A stretch of 64,000 nt of DNA from Streptomyces durocortorensis (GTDB lineage Bacteria > Actinomycetota > Actinomycetes > Streptomycetales > Streptomycetaceae): assembly GCF_031760065.1 (NCBI RefSeq), contig NZ_CP134500.1, forward strand, positions 3,286,001 to 3,350,000, given 5' to 3'. Positions 1-8,663 of the stretch are shown here, in pieces (position 1 is the first letter of the stretch; the number at the start of each line of letters is the position of its first letter). A program made the position numbers and the translations under genes. Below the pieces are notes generated by a model. That model was not told where the DNA came from and did not search any database. It worked only from the letters and a program-made list of their open reading frames with translations.

Positions 1-435
1 CGTCCAGGTGGAACCGTCGACGGTGAGCTCGGCGTCCTTGGCCGCGAGGGCCGCGTAACCGACGGCGAGGGAGCAGACCACCGCCGCGACGCCGAACACC
101 AGCCCGGACAGCGTCGCGGTCAGCAGCTTGGCGCCGACGACCGAGGAGCGCCCGGGGGCGTACAGGACGGTGCGGCCGATCGCACCGGAGCTGAACTCGT
201 TGGTGACATGCAGGGCCCCGAGCAGCGTCGCGAAGAGCGCGGCGGACGCGCCGAGCCCCACGATGCTCTCGGTGAGCTCGGCACCGGCGGAAGCCGGGTC
301 TGACTCCGCGTACACCAGGCCGAGTTGGCCCAGCGCACAGAAGGCGAGGGCCACCAGGAGAAGCGTCGGCAGGGCCAGGCCCGAACGCAGTTTGAGGAGT
401 TCGGCGGAAAGCTGGTTGCGCAGGACCTCAGGCAC
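1..435 (-). CDS. ABC-2 type transporter permease (3' end beyond the window)
   Basis: The first 145 or so residues of a membrane permease are present; the window edge removes the rest. The start is a GTG (complement of 433-435) overlapping the end of the ATPase gene by 8 bases, with GGAGGT just before it. Hydrophobic stretches at about residues 20-40, 58-76 and 102-125 look like membrane helices, and there is no nucleotide-binding domain. With the ATPase upstream it would form a DrrAB-like exporter. Its place at the far end of the lanthipeptide operon suggests export of, or protection from, the product. That role is inferred. Confidence 0.75.
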   Translation of the reverse strand, partial: MPEVLRNQLSAELLKLRSGLALPTLLLVALAFCALGQLGLVYAESDPASAGAELTESIVGLGASAALFATLLGALHVTNEFSSGAIGRTVLYAPGRSSVVGAKLLTATLSGLVFGVAAVVCSLAVGYAALAAKDAELTVDGSTWT

Positions 436-1231
436 GGGTGACCTCCGTACGCGGCGCGGCGTCCGCGCCCTCGACGAGTGCGAAGTAGGCGTCCTCCAGG
501 CGGCCTCCGCCGCGCTGCACCAACTCCTGGAGCGAACCGGTGAACAGCACCGAGCGGCGCAGGACGACCACGTCGTCGACGCTCTGCTCGACCTCGGAAA
601 GCATGTGGCTGGCGATCAGCACGGTCCGCCCCTCAGCGGCGGAGCGCTCGACCAGCCGGCGCATCCAGCGGATACCATCCGGGTCGAGCCCGTTCAACGG
701 CTCGTCCAGAATGAGGAGTTCAGGGTCGGGGAGCAGGGCGACGGCCAGCGCCAGACGCTGCCGCATACCGGTGGAACACGCCTTGACCCGCTTGCGTTCC
801 GCACCGTCCAGGCCGACCTGCCCGATCACCTCGGCGATGCGCGCGGACGGCAGCCCCAGCGAGCGGGCCGAGATCTCCAGCTGACGGCGGACCGTCACCC
901 GCGGGTGGAAGCCGATCGCGTCCATGACCACGCCGACCCGCTGCGCCCGCTCCGGAGCGGACAGCGGCTCCCCGCCCAGCACTTCGGCGGCCCCCGAGTC
1001 GGGGCGGGCCAGCCCGAGCAGAATCCTCAGCAGCGTGCTCTTGCCCGCCCCATTGGGGCCCAGCAGACCGGTGACCTTGCCCGGCCGCAACGCGAAACTC
1101 ACGTCGTCGAGGGCCTGGTGATCGCCGAACCGCTTGCTCACTCCGGAGAAGACGACGCTGCCCCCTGCCCGGGGCGGATGCTCTGGTCGCACGGATCGCA
1201 CGTGTTGTGTCCTGTCCTGCTGTTCGGTCAA
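428..1231 (-). CDS. ABC transporter ATP-binding protein (DrrA-like)
   Basis: A 267-residue stand-alone ATPase that would power the permease encoded next to it. Visible motifs are Walker A GPNGAGKST (residues 58-66), the signature STGMRQRL (153-160), Walker B LLILDEP (172-178) and a switch histidine in IASHM (209). The longest frame starts at a TTG with no clear ribosome site, so a downstream GTG may be the real start. It is separated from the reductase gene upstream by about 190 bases that contain a tandem repeat, so it may have its own promoter. Substrate unknown; a role in lanthipeptide self-resistance is an inference from position. Confidence 0.85.
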   Translation of the reverse strand: MTEQQDRTQHVRSVRPEHPPRAGGSVVFSGVSKRFGDHQALDDVSFALRPGKVTGLLGPNGAGKSTLLRILLGLARPDSGAAEVLGGEPLSAPERAQRVGVVMDAIGFHPRVTVRRQLEISARSLGLPSARIAEVIGQVGLDGAERKRVKACSTGMRQRLALAVALLPDPELLILDEPLNGLDPDGIRWMRRLVERSAAEGRTVLIASHMLSEVEQSVDDVVVLRRSVLFTGSLQELVQRGGGRLEDAYFALVEGADAAPRTEVTRA

Positions 1232-1271
1232 TTCGGTACATCGGGTTGATGCGCTGCATCAGGCTGACTGA

Positions 1272-1396
1272 CTGCATCAGACCGCTTTGGCCGCATCCGG
1301 CTGATCGGCTGCGTCAGATTGCTTGGCCGCATCCGGCTGATCGGCCGCATCAGACTGCTTGGCCGCATCGCGCTGATCGGCCGCATCCAGCTGATT
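1272..1396. repeat. 36-bp imperfect tandem repeat between operon genes
   Basis: Three near-identical units run 1272-1308 (37 bp), 1309-1344 and 1345-1380 (36 bp each), followed by a partial fourth to 1396. Each ends in CTGATCGG and contains GGCCGCATC. The array fills the gap between the F420-type reductase and the ABC ATPase. Units abut without spacers, so this is not a CRISPR. It is one of many short tandem repeats in this cluster. Confidence 0.8.
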
Positions 1397-1424
1397 CACT
1401 CAGCGCTCACCCGCCGGTGTGTCT

Positions 1425-2459
1425 TCAGCCAACCAGCTGTCCGGGCCGCTCCGGCGGCTCCACGGACGCAGCTTGTTGCCGGACGTCCGGCAGGAAGCTG
1501 CGGCAGGCGGCGATGATCTCCTCGACGTCCTCCGCGGCCGCGTGCACCCCTTCCCCGAGGAGCACCCCCGTGGGGTTGAGCAGCACCTCGTCCACCCCGC
1601 TGCGGCGGTACGCGTCGAGCTCGGCCGCGATCTCCGGCGCGCTGCCCGCCACGACCACCCGGTGGCGCAGCAGGGCGTCCGCCGTGCCCGCCGGGTCGTG
1701 CGGGTCGAGAGCGAGTCCGGCGTCCCGGAGCATCGCCGCGTAGTGCGGCGCCTCCCGGTGCCCGGCGGTCGCAGCGAGCGCCAGGCCGCGCACGTCACGG
1801 CCGGGCCGGTCGACGACGACGTGGACGGCGGTCGCGATCCGGGGCGGCCGGGGCCGGGCGGCCGCTGCCGCCCCCTCCTCCAGCGCGGGCCGCAGCGTCC
1901 CCGCCACATAGGCGGGCGGCGTCATCCAGGTGACGGCGACGTCCGCCGCCTCCCCCGCCGTCCGCGCCATCCCGGGCCGCAGCACGCCCGCGCCCACCTC
2001 GACCCGCGGCGCGTGCGGGAGGACCGGCAACGTGCCGTCGAGATGGTGGTACGGGCCGCTGAACTCGACCCGCTCGCCGTCCAGCAGCGCGCGTACCGAA
2101 CGCAGGTAGTCGCGGACCGCCGTCCTCGGACTGCCGTACGGGCGTCCCGTCAGGCCCGCCACGAAGTCCGGGTTGCCGATGCCGAAGCCCGCGACGACCG
2201 GTTCGCCGGTGAGCAGCGCCAGCGAACGGGCCTGGAGCGCCGCCTCGTACGGATGCCGCAGCGGAAGCAGCGTCACGCTCGTCCCGACCGGCACCGTGTG
2301 CCCCGCACCCGCCAGATACGCGAGCACCTGGTGCGTCTCGGCCTGGAAGGACTGGCACATCCACAGGCGCCGGGCCCCCGACCGCTGGACGAGCGCAGCG
2401 AAGGGGGCGACGAGTTCGGGGTGGTCGGGCTGGAGCGGGTAGAGGACGGCCGGGTTCAC
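1425..2459 (-). CDS. lxmJ: LLM-class F420-dependent reductase (LxmJ-like)
   Basis: A 344-residue luciferase-like (LLM) flavin/F420-dependent oxidoreductase. In the lexapeptide pathway, LxmJ uses F420H2 to reduce dehydroalanine to D-alanine, which is the role expected here. The family is recognised from the TIM-barrel style sequence with a GFGIGNPDFV stretch, a short conserved TGRPYGS segment, and a C-terminal half typical of LLM proteins. The start is a GTG sharing four bases (GTGA) with the stop of the M16 gene, which signals translational coupling. Family is secure; substrate rests on the neighbourhood. Confidence 0.8.
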   Translation of the reverse strand: MNPAVLYPLQPDHPELVAPFAALVQRSGARRLWMCQSFQAETHQVLAYLAGAGHTVPVGTSVTLLPLRHPYEAALQARSLALLTGEPVVAGFGIGNPDFVAGLTGRPYGSPRTAVRDYLRSVRALLDGERVEFSGPYHHLDGTLPVLPHAPRVEVGAGVLRPGMARTAGEAADVAVTWMTPPAYVAGTLRPALEEGAAAAARPRPPRIATAVHVVVDRPGRDVRGLALAATAGHREAPHYAAMLRDAGLALDPHDPAGTADALLRHRVVVAGSAPEIAAELDAYRRSGVDEVLLNPTGVLLGEGVHAAAEDVEEIIAACRSFLPDVRQQAASVEPPERPGQLVG

Positions 2460-4000
2460 CGGTGGGCACCCTTCTGGTCGGGGAGTTCGTACGGGGTGGG
2501 GTGGTCGAGCTGGGCAGCAGGGGCGGTGCAAGAGGCGTGGGCAGGGGCAGGAGCAGAGGGAGGGGCAGGAGTAGAGACAGGGGCAAAGGCGCTCGGTTCG
2601 TGGTCGACGGTCGGCGCGCCCCCGGGGCCCGGCTCGTACGTCGCCACGACGGCCCGGTCCGGAGCCAGGTGGCACGCGGCCGCCTCCGCCACCTGCTCGG
2701 GCGTGACGGCGGCGACACGGTCCCGGTAGCTCTCCAGCCAGTCCGGCTCCAGGCCCGCCGCGGCGAACCCCGCCAGCGCACTCGCCTCCTCCGCCCGGGT
2801 CGCCAGGGCGAAGCGGGTGAAGCCGGTCGCGTAGGCGCGGGCGCGGTCTACCTCTGTCCGGGACGGGCCCTCCTCGGCGAGTTCCCGGAGGCACCGGGTG
2901 ACCTCGTCCGCGAGCCGGCCCGCGCCGCCCGGCGCTCCCGCGCACTCGATCTCCAGCCAGCTGCCCGCCCCGTTCTCACGGAGGCGGGCGGAGACGGCGT
3001 ACGCGAGGCCGTGCCGGTCGCGCACCTGCCGGGCGAGCCGGGCGGACGCGTAACCGCCCAGCAGCAACTGGGCGAGGTGGAAGGGCGCGTGGAGCGGATC
3101 GGCGGTGGGGACGGCGGGCCCGACGGTCAGGACGAGGGCCTGTTCCCCGGCGGTTTCGTCGCCACGGGCTCCCTCGTCGGCCCCGCTCCTCGTCCCCGTC
3201 CCCCTCCCCTTCTCCGTCTCCGTCTCCGTGAGCGACACCCGGCCCGGTCGCGGAGCCAGGTGCGCGAACGGCGGCAGCATGAGCCCCGACGGGCCGCCCG
3301 ACCAGGGCGCGAGCCGCTCGTCGGCCATGCGCAGTACGGTGTCCGGCTCCTCGCCCGCCAGGACGACCAGCGACGACCCGCCCGGCACGACGGCGCGCGC
3401 GTGGAGAGCCAAGAGGTCGTCGGGAAGCAGGGAGACGACGTCCAGGAGCGGTGCCGTGCCCCCGGACTCCGAGGACAGCGGGTGCGGGCCGAACCCGTGC
3501 GCGAGCGCGGCGCGGCGCAGCCGGACCCGGGGCGCGGGGGCACGTGGCGCGGCGGCCGCCCGGCGCTGGGCCAGGGCCACTTCGCCCTCTTCGTACCTCG
3601 GGCGCAGCAGCAGTTCGGCCAGCAGGTCCAGCGCACCGGGCAGGCCCGGGGCGAGCACGCTGACCGAGAGGATCAGGGACTCAGCGGTGACGACGGTGCT
3701 GAACTCCGCCCCGAGGTCGGCGGCCCGGTCGGCGATCTCCTGCCGGGTACGGTCCCGGCTGCCCGTTCCGAGGCAGGCGGCAAGGAGCTCCTGGGCGGCG
3801 GCGAGACCCGGTTCGGTGCGCGCGTACGGGATGACGAGGCGGAGTTCCGCGAGCGGAGCACCGGGGGCGTGTGCCGCGAGAACCCGCAGCCCGGTGGGCA
3901 GCACGGTGGACAGAGCCGTGGGCGAAGCGGTGGACGAAGCTGGGGACAGGGCCGTGGGCAAGACGGTGGGCGAAACGGTGGCGGTGCTGGCCCGGGTCAT
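2456..4000 (-). CDS. M16 peptidase-like protein, non-catalytic subunit
   Basis: 514 residues. The C-terminal half has the M16 substrate-grip region (LLGGYASARLARQVRDRHG, about residues 312-330, with LAYAV after it). The N-terminal half lacks the zinc motif HxxEH, so this looks like the inactive partner of an M16 heterodimer whose catalytic partner is the gene just upstream. In lexapeptide-type clusters such a pair is thought to remove the leader peptide. Both ends are low-complexity: a Ser/Pro/Thr/Leu repeat at residues 8-36 and an Ala/Pro tail, both from tandem DNA repeats. It shares ATGA with the upstream gene. Confidence 0.8.
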   Translation of the reverse strand: MTRASTATVSPTVLPTALSPASSTASPTALSTVLPTGLRVLAAHAPGAPLAELRLVIPYARTEPGLAAAQELLAACLGTGSRDRTRQEIADRAADLGAEFSTVVTAESLILSVSVLAPGLPGALDLLAELLLRPRYEEGEVALAQRRAAAAPRAPAPRVRLRRAALAHGFGPHPLSSESGGTAPLLDVVSLLPDDLLALHARAVVPGGSSLVVLAGEEPDTVLRMADERLAPWSGGPSGLMLPPFAHLAPRPGRVSLTETETEKGRGTGTRSGADEGARGDETAGEQALVLTVGPAVPTADPLHAPFHLAQLLLGGYASARLARQVRDRHGLAYAVSARLRENGAGSWLEIECAGAPGGAGRLADEVTRCLRELAEEGPSRTEVDRARAYATGFTRFALATRAEEASALAGFAAAGLEPDWLESYRDRVAAVTPEQVAEAAACHLAPDRAVVATYEPGPGGAPTVDHEPSAFAPVSTPAPPSAPAPAHASCTAPAAQLDHPTPYELPDQKGAHR

Positions 4001-5382
4001 CCGGCTATGCCTTCCTGCGGGACGAGTTCGGTCACGGTGGTGGGCCCTTCGAGCAGGGCACGGGCCGCCGCCGACACCTCGGCGGGGGTCGTGCGGCGCA
4101 GCTCGGCGGGCAGCGCGTCGGGACCCGCCGAGCCCGGCAGGAGCAGGGCGTCACGGCCGAGGGCGACCGCGCGGGTGGGGAGCGAGTCGGCCTGCCGGTG
4201 CCAGGCGACGAGCAGCGAGTTCACCGCACGCCGGTGCTCGGTCTCGGAGAGGGGCCGGTCGGCCACGGACCGCAGGACGGACCGCCAGACGTCCATGGCA
4301 GCGTCGACCCCGGTCCCGGCCGCCCGGCCGAGCACGGCGAGGGTCAGGTCGGGCGCGGCGGAGGCGAGCCACTGGCCGTGGTACCCGCAGGTGACGGTGG
4401 CGGAGGTGAGTCGGTGCCCGTCCCGGGCCGACCGGGCCAGCGCGGGCAGCCGGGACCGGCCGAGCACCTGGGCGAGAACCGCCTGGGCGAGGTACGCGGG
4501 GCGGTCGGTCACCAGGTCGGGGAGCCGGTGACCGACCGCGACGCCGGGGCCGGCGGCGGACAGTGAGGCGGTACGGATCTCCTGGCGGGAAGCGGGAACA
4601 GGACCCGACGCCCTGGTCTCCTCCAACGCACCCGAAACTCCAGCCACTCTCTGCGCTCCCAGCGCGCCTGACACATCTGGTACTTCCGGTGTTCCCGGCG
4701 CTTCCAGCACTCCCTGCGCTCCTTGCACACCCAGTGCACCTGGTACCCCCACCCCGTCGAACACCTCGTGCACCGCCGCCGTGACGCGCGCGGGGTCCAC
4801 GTCCCCGACGACCGACAACACCATCCGGGGTGCCGTGTAGTGCGCCCGGAAGAAGCGTTCGGCCTCACCGGCCGTGATGCCCGCGAGCTCGGCCGCCGTA
4901 CCGAAACTGTCCCTGCTGCCCGGGTACAGAGCGCCCAGCGCCGATTCCCAGTACCGTCCGGCGGCCCCCGCACCGCGGATCTCCTCCCCGATGACGGCGG
5001 TTTCGGTGCGGATCACGTCCTCCGTCGGCGCGAAGCCGAGCAGGCGCCGGGCCTCCCACGTCAGGACGTCGGGCAGCAGCTCGGCGGGGACGGTGGTGTG
5101 GAAGACCGTGTGGTCGCGGTGGGTCTCGGCGTTGCAGACCCCGCCCGCGCCCTCGATCAGCGCGGCGTGCCCCTGCCCGGCGAGGTCACCGGCGTCCCCC
5201 GGGCCCGACCGGGGGAACATCAGGTGCTCGACGAGATGCGCCGTACCGTGGCGTCCCGCCGGGTCGTCGTCGCCCCCCGCCGCCACGGTGAGCGCGACGG
5301 CTGCCAGGCCGCGCCCGTACTGCGGGACCGCATCGACGCACACGCGCAGCCCGCCGGGGAGCACGGACACGCTCGGGCCCAT
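3997..5382 (-). CDS. M16 family zinc peptidase, catalytic subunit
   Basis: 461 residues with the inverted zinc motif HLVEH (residues 49-53) and the expected downstream acidic segment VIGEE near residues 129-134, so it should be an active pitrilysin-type peptidase. It probably pairs with the next gene, which lacks the motif, to cut the leader from the modified lanthipeptide. An unusual Gly/Ala/Val/Pro-rich collagen-like insert, roughly residues 213-257 (DNA 4610-4745), interrupts the middle of the protein and comes from short DNA repeats. One base separates its start from the methyltransferase stop. Leader processing is inferred from gene context. Confidence 0.85.
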   Translation of the reverse strand: MGPSVSVLPGGLRVCVDAVPQYGRGLAAVALTVAAGGDDDPAGRHGTAHLVEHLMFPRSGPGDAGDLAGQGHAALIEGAGGVCNAETHRDHTVFHTTVPAELLPDVLTWEARRLLGFAPTEDVIRTETAVIGEEIRGAGAAGRYWESALGALYPGSRDSFGTAAELAGITAGEAERFFRAHYTAPRMVLSVVGDVDPARVTAAVHEVFDGVGVPGALGVQGAQGVLEAPGTPEVPDVSGALGAQRVAGVSGALEETRASGPVPASRQEIRTASLSAAGPGVAVGHRLPDLVTDRPAYLAQAVLAQVLGRSRLPALARSARDGHRLTSATVTCGYHGQWLASAAPDLTLAVLGRAAGTGVDAAMDVWRSVLRSVADRPLSETEHRRAVNSLLVAWHRQADSLPTRAVALGRDALLLPGSAGPDALPAELRRTTPAEVSAAARALLEGPTTVTELVPQEGIAG

Positions 5383-5383
5383 A

Positions 5384-6307
5384 TCAGCCGCCCGAGTTCA
5401 GCGGCCGAAACACGGACACGCACATCTTCCGGCTGTCGCCCCCGTCGAAGGGCTGCTCGCGCCAGCCCGCGTACCGGCCGACGAGCTCCAGACCGGCGAT
5501 CGCGCCGAGCAGGTCCAGCTCGCCCGGCCACACGTACCGCATCACGGTCGTCGCGGACCTGGGGGCGTCGCCGTCCAGGAACAGCGTGCTCTGCAACATC
5601 ATGTTCTGCGAGGCGGGCAGCACGCCCACCGACTCGATGAGTGCCCCGCGCGCGCCGATCGGGTAGGTGTTGACCTCGTTCTTCTTCTGTACGTGGTAGT
5701 CGCTCGGGTCGAACGTCTCGATCACCACGTGCCCGTCCGCCGTGACGTGCCGCGCCATCGCGTGCATCAGCGCGATCTGCTCGTCGACCGCCATCGCGCA
5801 GCACAGCACGTTGAACGGGGCCAGGACGACGTCGAAGGCGCGGCCGAGGTCGAGACCGGCGAAGTCACCGTGGACCGGGGTGATCCGGCCCTCGGGGTCC
5901 TTCTCCGCGAGACGCGCCAGCATCCCTTCTGAAGACTCGACACCGGTGACGTCGAAGCCGCGCTCGGCGAGCGGAAGCGCCACCCGGCCGGTGCCGACGC
6001 CGAGTTCGAGGACGCTAGCGCCGGGTGCGGTGAGGGTGAGCAGGTACGTCGCGATGTCGTCGAGGTCCGGGGTGCTCGGGTAGATGTCGTCGTACACACC
6101 GGCCAGCGCGTCGCTGTAGGCGGCGGTGATCGCCGCGCCGAAACCCCCTGTGCCGTCGGCGGTTTCGCCGTCCTCAGGAATCTCAGAAGTCTCCACCGGC
6201 TCAGGAATCTCAGCAGCAGTCTCCGTCGTCTCCATCGTGTCTGCCGTTTCCGTCGTCTCCGTCGTCTCCGTCGTCTCCGTCGTCTCCGTGATGATCATCG
6301 GGCTCAC
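5384..6307 (-). CDS. lxmM: SAM-dependent methyltransferase (LxmM-like, N-terminal dimethylation)
   Basis: 307 residues. After a disordered N-terminus made of Thr-Glu-Thr repeats (about residues 7-30) comes a class I methyltransferase fold. The SAM loop VLELGVGTGRVALPL lies near residues 100-114, and an acidic end-of-strand residue is in VTGVESS. In the lexapeptide pathway, LxmM dimethylates the N-terminal Phe; the core predicted here also begins with Phe. The start is a GTG overlapping the lyase stop (GTGA). The Thr/Glu tract is encoded by a run of GTCTCC/GTCGTC repeats on the plus strand and could vary between strains. Confidence 0.8.
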   Translation of the reverse strand: MSPMIITETTETTETTETTETADTMETTETAAEIPEPVETSEIPEDGETADGTGGFGAAITAAYSDALAGVYDDIYPSTPDLDDIATYLLTLTAPGASVLELGVGTGRVALPLAERGFDVTGVESSEGMLARLAEKDPEGRITPVHGDFAGLDLGRAFDVVLAPFNVLCCAMAVDEQIALMHAMARHVTADGHVVIETFDPSDYHVQKKNEVNTYPIGARGALIESVGVLPASQNMMLQSTLFLDGDAPRSATTVMRYVWPGELDLLGAIAGLELVGRYAGWREQPFDGGDSRKMCVSVFRPLNSGG

Positions 6308-7284
6308 ACTCCAGCGGTCGCGGTGATGGTGGTTCCGGCAAGGTTGTTCTCGGGGAGCTCGGGGTCGATGCCCGCTTCGCGGAAGGCACGTACGACGTGG
6401 TCGGCGAGGTCGCCGGACCCGGGCGCCTGCGCGTGGTCTACGAGGGCTGTGGCCAGCGCGAAGCTGCGGTGCTGCCCGAAGCTCATGCCGTCACGGCCGG
6501 GCCGCGGATCGCGCGGGTCCCACGCGGCGGCGACGCCGGGCGCGAGCCTGGCGGTGAAGAGCGAAGTGTCGGAGCCGAGGCCCGGCAGGTCCCGTACGGC
6601 TTCGGCCACCGCCCGCTCGGCCGGCACGTGGTCGCCGTGCAGATAGACGACGACGCTGTCGCGGCGCGGGTAGTCGTCCTCGTCTGACAGGACCTTGGCG
6701 TGGTACCGCGCCCCGACGCCCTCCAGCGCGGCCAGCGCGGCGGTCCACAGCCCGACGGCCCCGTCCGCGTCGCGGGCGTGCAGGAAGAGTCGGCGGACCG
6801 GACCCGCGGGAGAGGGCAGGGGTCGCGAGCCCATCACGTAGAAGAAGCCGGGCGAGAGGGCGGGCCGTGCCGCCTCAAGGGCGACCTCGACCAGTTCGCC
6901 GGGGACGGGCGCACCGGGGCCGATGAGCCGGTCGGCGGTGAGCCGCGCGGTGATCTCCGGCAGCCGTACGACCAGTTCACCGCCGTCCCCGACCTCCAGC
7001 AGCCGGCCGGTGACCGGTGTCGTGGCGTGCGGCACGGCCGCGGAGAGGCGGCGTTCCAGCGCGGAGTCGCGCAGCGTACGGCGGGGCGGGGCGTCCGCTT
7101 CCCGGCGGTGCGCCCCGTTCCCGGCGTGGAACTCCTCGTACAGCGCGTTGGTGAGCCGCCCGCGCAGGTCGCGCGGGCTGTCCGCGGTCAGCCTCCGCCC
7201 GGCGACCCGCGCTTCGAGGGCGTCGGCGCGTACGGACACGAGGTCGAGCGCGGCGACGAGACGCGGCGCGGGGGTGAGGGTCAT
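6304..7284 (-). CDS. lxmY: HopA1-family lyase (LxmY-like)
   Basis: 326 residues resembling the T3SS effector HopA1 family, also found in thioamitide and class V lanthipeptide clusters. There it eliminates phosphate from phospho-Ser/Thr to form dehydro residues. Landmarks are the FFYVMGS segment, RYHAKVLS with a candidate catalytic Lys, RRDSVVVYL, and DGMSFGQHRS near the C-terminus. It overlaps the kinase gene by ATGA, consistent with the two acting as one enzyme complex. The lyase role comes from family knowledge; the substrate is the neighbouring precursor by inference. Confidence 0.85.
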   Translation of the reverse strand: MTLTPAPRLVAALDLVSVRADALEARVAGRRLTADSPRDLRGRLTNALYEEFHAGNGAHRREADAPPRRTLRDSALERRLSAAVPHATTPVTGRLLEVGDGGELVVRLPEITARLTADRLIGPGAPVPGELVEVALEAARPALSPGFFYVMGSRPLPSPAGPVRRLFLHARDADGAVGLWTAALAALEGVGARYHAKVLSDEDDYPRRDSVVVYLHGDHVPAERAVAEAVRDLPGLGSDTSLFTARLAPGVAAAWDPRDPRPGRDGMSFGQHRSFALATALVDHAQAPGSGDLADHVVRAFREAGIDPELPENNLAGTTITATAGV

Positions 7285-8663
7285 CGGGAGCTCCCGGACG
7301 GGGCGGAGTCGGTACGTCGTGCGGCTTCGTTACGGAGTGCGGCTTCGTTACGTCGTACGGGGTCAGTACGTCGTACGGAGTCGGTACGCCGTACGGAGTC
7401 GGGCGGTGAGACGGTCGGCGCGGCAGGGGCGGCGTCGGGCTTCGACGCGGCTGTCGTACCGGTCAGGCGCAGGGTGGTCACCGCACCGGCCGGATTCAGC
7501 AGCAGCGTCCGCCCGATCCCGGCGGCGGCGCGTGCGACCGGGTTGAGGACGGCGTGCGCCTGCGCGGTGGCGATGAGCCGGTCGTACAGGTGCCATCCCG
7601 CGAACCCGACGGCCCGTTCGGCCAGTTCCGGATCCGGGGTGCGGCAGCCGGTGTAGCCCTCCCAGAAGGCCGCGATACGAGGGATGTGGCGGCGGAGTCC
7701 GGCCGCGCCGCGCTCCACGATCTCCTCGTGGGCGAGGTCGAAACCGAGCGCTACGGAGTCCTGCGCGGCCGTGGCCTCGCCCGTCGGTGCGAAGACGGAG
7801 TACGTGGCCTGGAAGAGCCACTCGCCGACGAACGCGCCGACGTCGCGGGCCGGGTCGGCGAGCCGGAACTCCTCCCAGTCGCACAGGTGGAGCGTCCCGC
7901 CGTGGACGAGGAACTGGTCGAATCGCAGATCGCAGTGGGCGGGGGTGTGCGGTGCCCTACGCTCCCGCTCCCGCAGCCGGTGGAGCGCGGCGACGGCCTC
8001 CGTGTCGTCCTGGACCAGCTTCCAGGCGGCGATCTGCGCCATGCTGCGGTCCTGTACCTCGCTCCACGGGAACGCCCGGAGCCAGCGCATCGGCGGCAGC
8101 GGGGCTTCGGCGGTGTCGATGGCGGGGGCCGCGTCGGCGCCCGGGTCCGCACCGGACTCCGGCGTTCCCATCGCATGCAGCGTGGCGACGGCCCGTCCCG
8201 CCTCCCGGCACAGCTCCTCGTCGAAGTCGCCGTCCAACGCGACCTCCGAGCCCGAACGGGCCCCGGGCAGCAGCCGGAAGGCGCTGACGGCGGCGGCCCG
8301 GTCGGTGCCCAGGTGTTCGGGGGTACGGAGCGGCGAACCGGCCGGGAGCCGCGCGGCCGCCGCCTCGAAGGCGAGGGCGCGGTCGATCTCGGGCCGACTG
8401 CCGTCGGGGGCGCGGGCGACGGTCTTGACGAAGACCTGCTGGCCGCCGGTCGTCGTACCGGCCCAGTTGTCGTTGCGCCCGCCGAAGGCGGTCAGCCCGT
8501 CCGGCACGAAGGGGCCGAGCCCCAGCCGCTCCAGCAGCGCGTTCACCTCCGGCGCCGTGTCGAGACCGGTCGGCCGGAACCGGATCAGCGCGGGCGCATC
8601 GACCGTCGCTCCGGCCGTCTCCGTCGTGCCCGGCCTGCTCGTCGTGCTCGTCGTGCTCGTCAT
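7281..8663 (-). CDS. lxmK: APH-type kinase of class V lanthipeptide synthesis (LxmK-like)
   Basis: 460 residues with an aminoglycoside-phosphotransferase fold: ATP-binding Lys in QVFVKT (Lys80), catalytic loop HCDLRFDQF (243-251) and metal site CDWEEF (261-266). In class V pathways this kinase phosphorylates core Ser/Thr so that the HopA1-type partner can eliminate phosphate. Both ends carry repeat-derived tails: Thr/Ser at residues 1-9, and at the C-terminus a run of RRTDS/RRNEA units from about residue 420, encoded by tandem DNA at 7300-7405. Coupled by ATGA to both neighbours. Confidence 0.85.
   Translation of the reverse strand: MTSTTSTTSRPGTTETAGATVDAPALIRFRPTGLDTAPEVNALLERLGLGPFVPDGLTAFGGRNDNWAGTTTGGQQVFVKTVARAPDGSRPEIDRALAFEAAAARLPAGSPLRTPEHLGTDRAAAVSAFRLLPGARSGSEVALDGDFDEELCREAGRAVATLHAMGTPESGADPGADAAPAIDTAEAPLPPMRWLRAFPWSEVQDRSMAQIAAWKLVQDDTEAVAALHRLRERERRAPHTPAHCDLRFDQFLVHGGTLHLCDWEEFRLADPARDVGAFVGEWLFQATYSVFAPTGEATAAQDSVALGFDLAHEEIVERGAAGLRRHIPRIAAFWEGYTGCRTPDPELAERAVGFAGWHLYDRLIATAQAHAVLNPVARAAAGIGRTLLLNPAGAVTTLRLTGTTAASKPDAAPAAPTVSPPDSVRRTDSVRRTDPVRRNEAALRNEAARRTDSAPSGSSR

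Noticed and set aside
1..1231. Class I, II, III or IV lanthipeptide assignment for the cluster
   Set aside because: No LanB, LanC, LanM, LanKC or LanL is encoded anywhere in the window; the kinase plus HopA1-type lyase point to class V.
1272..1396. CRISPR-like array
   Set aside because: The units abut as head-to-tail repeats with no unique spacers and no cas genes nearby.
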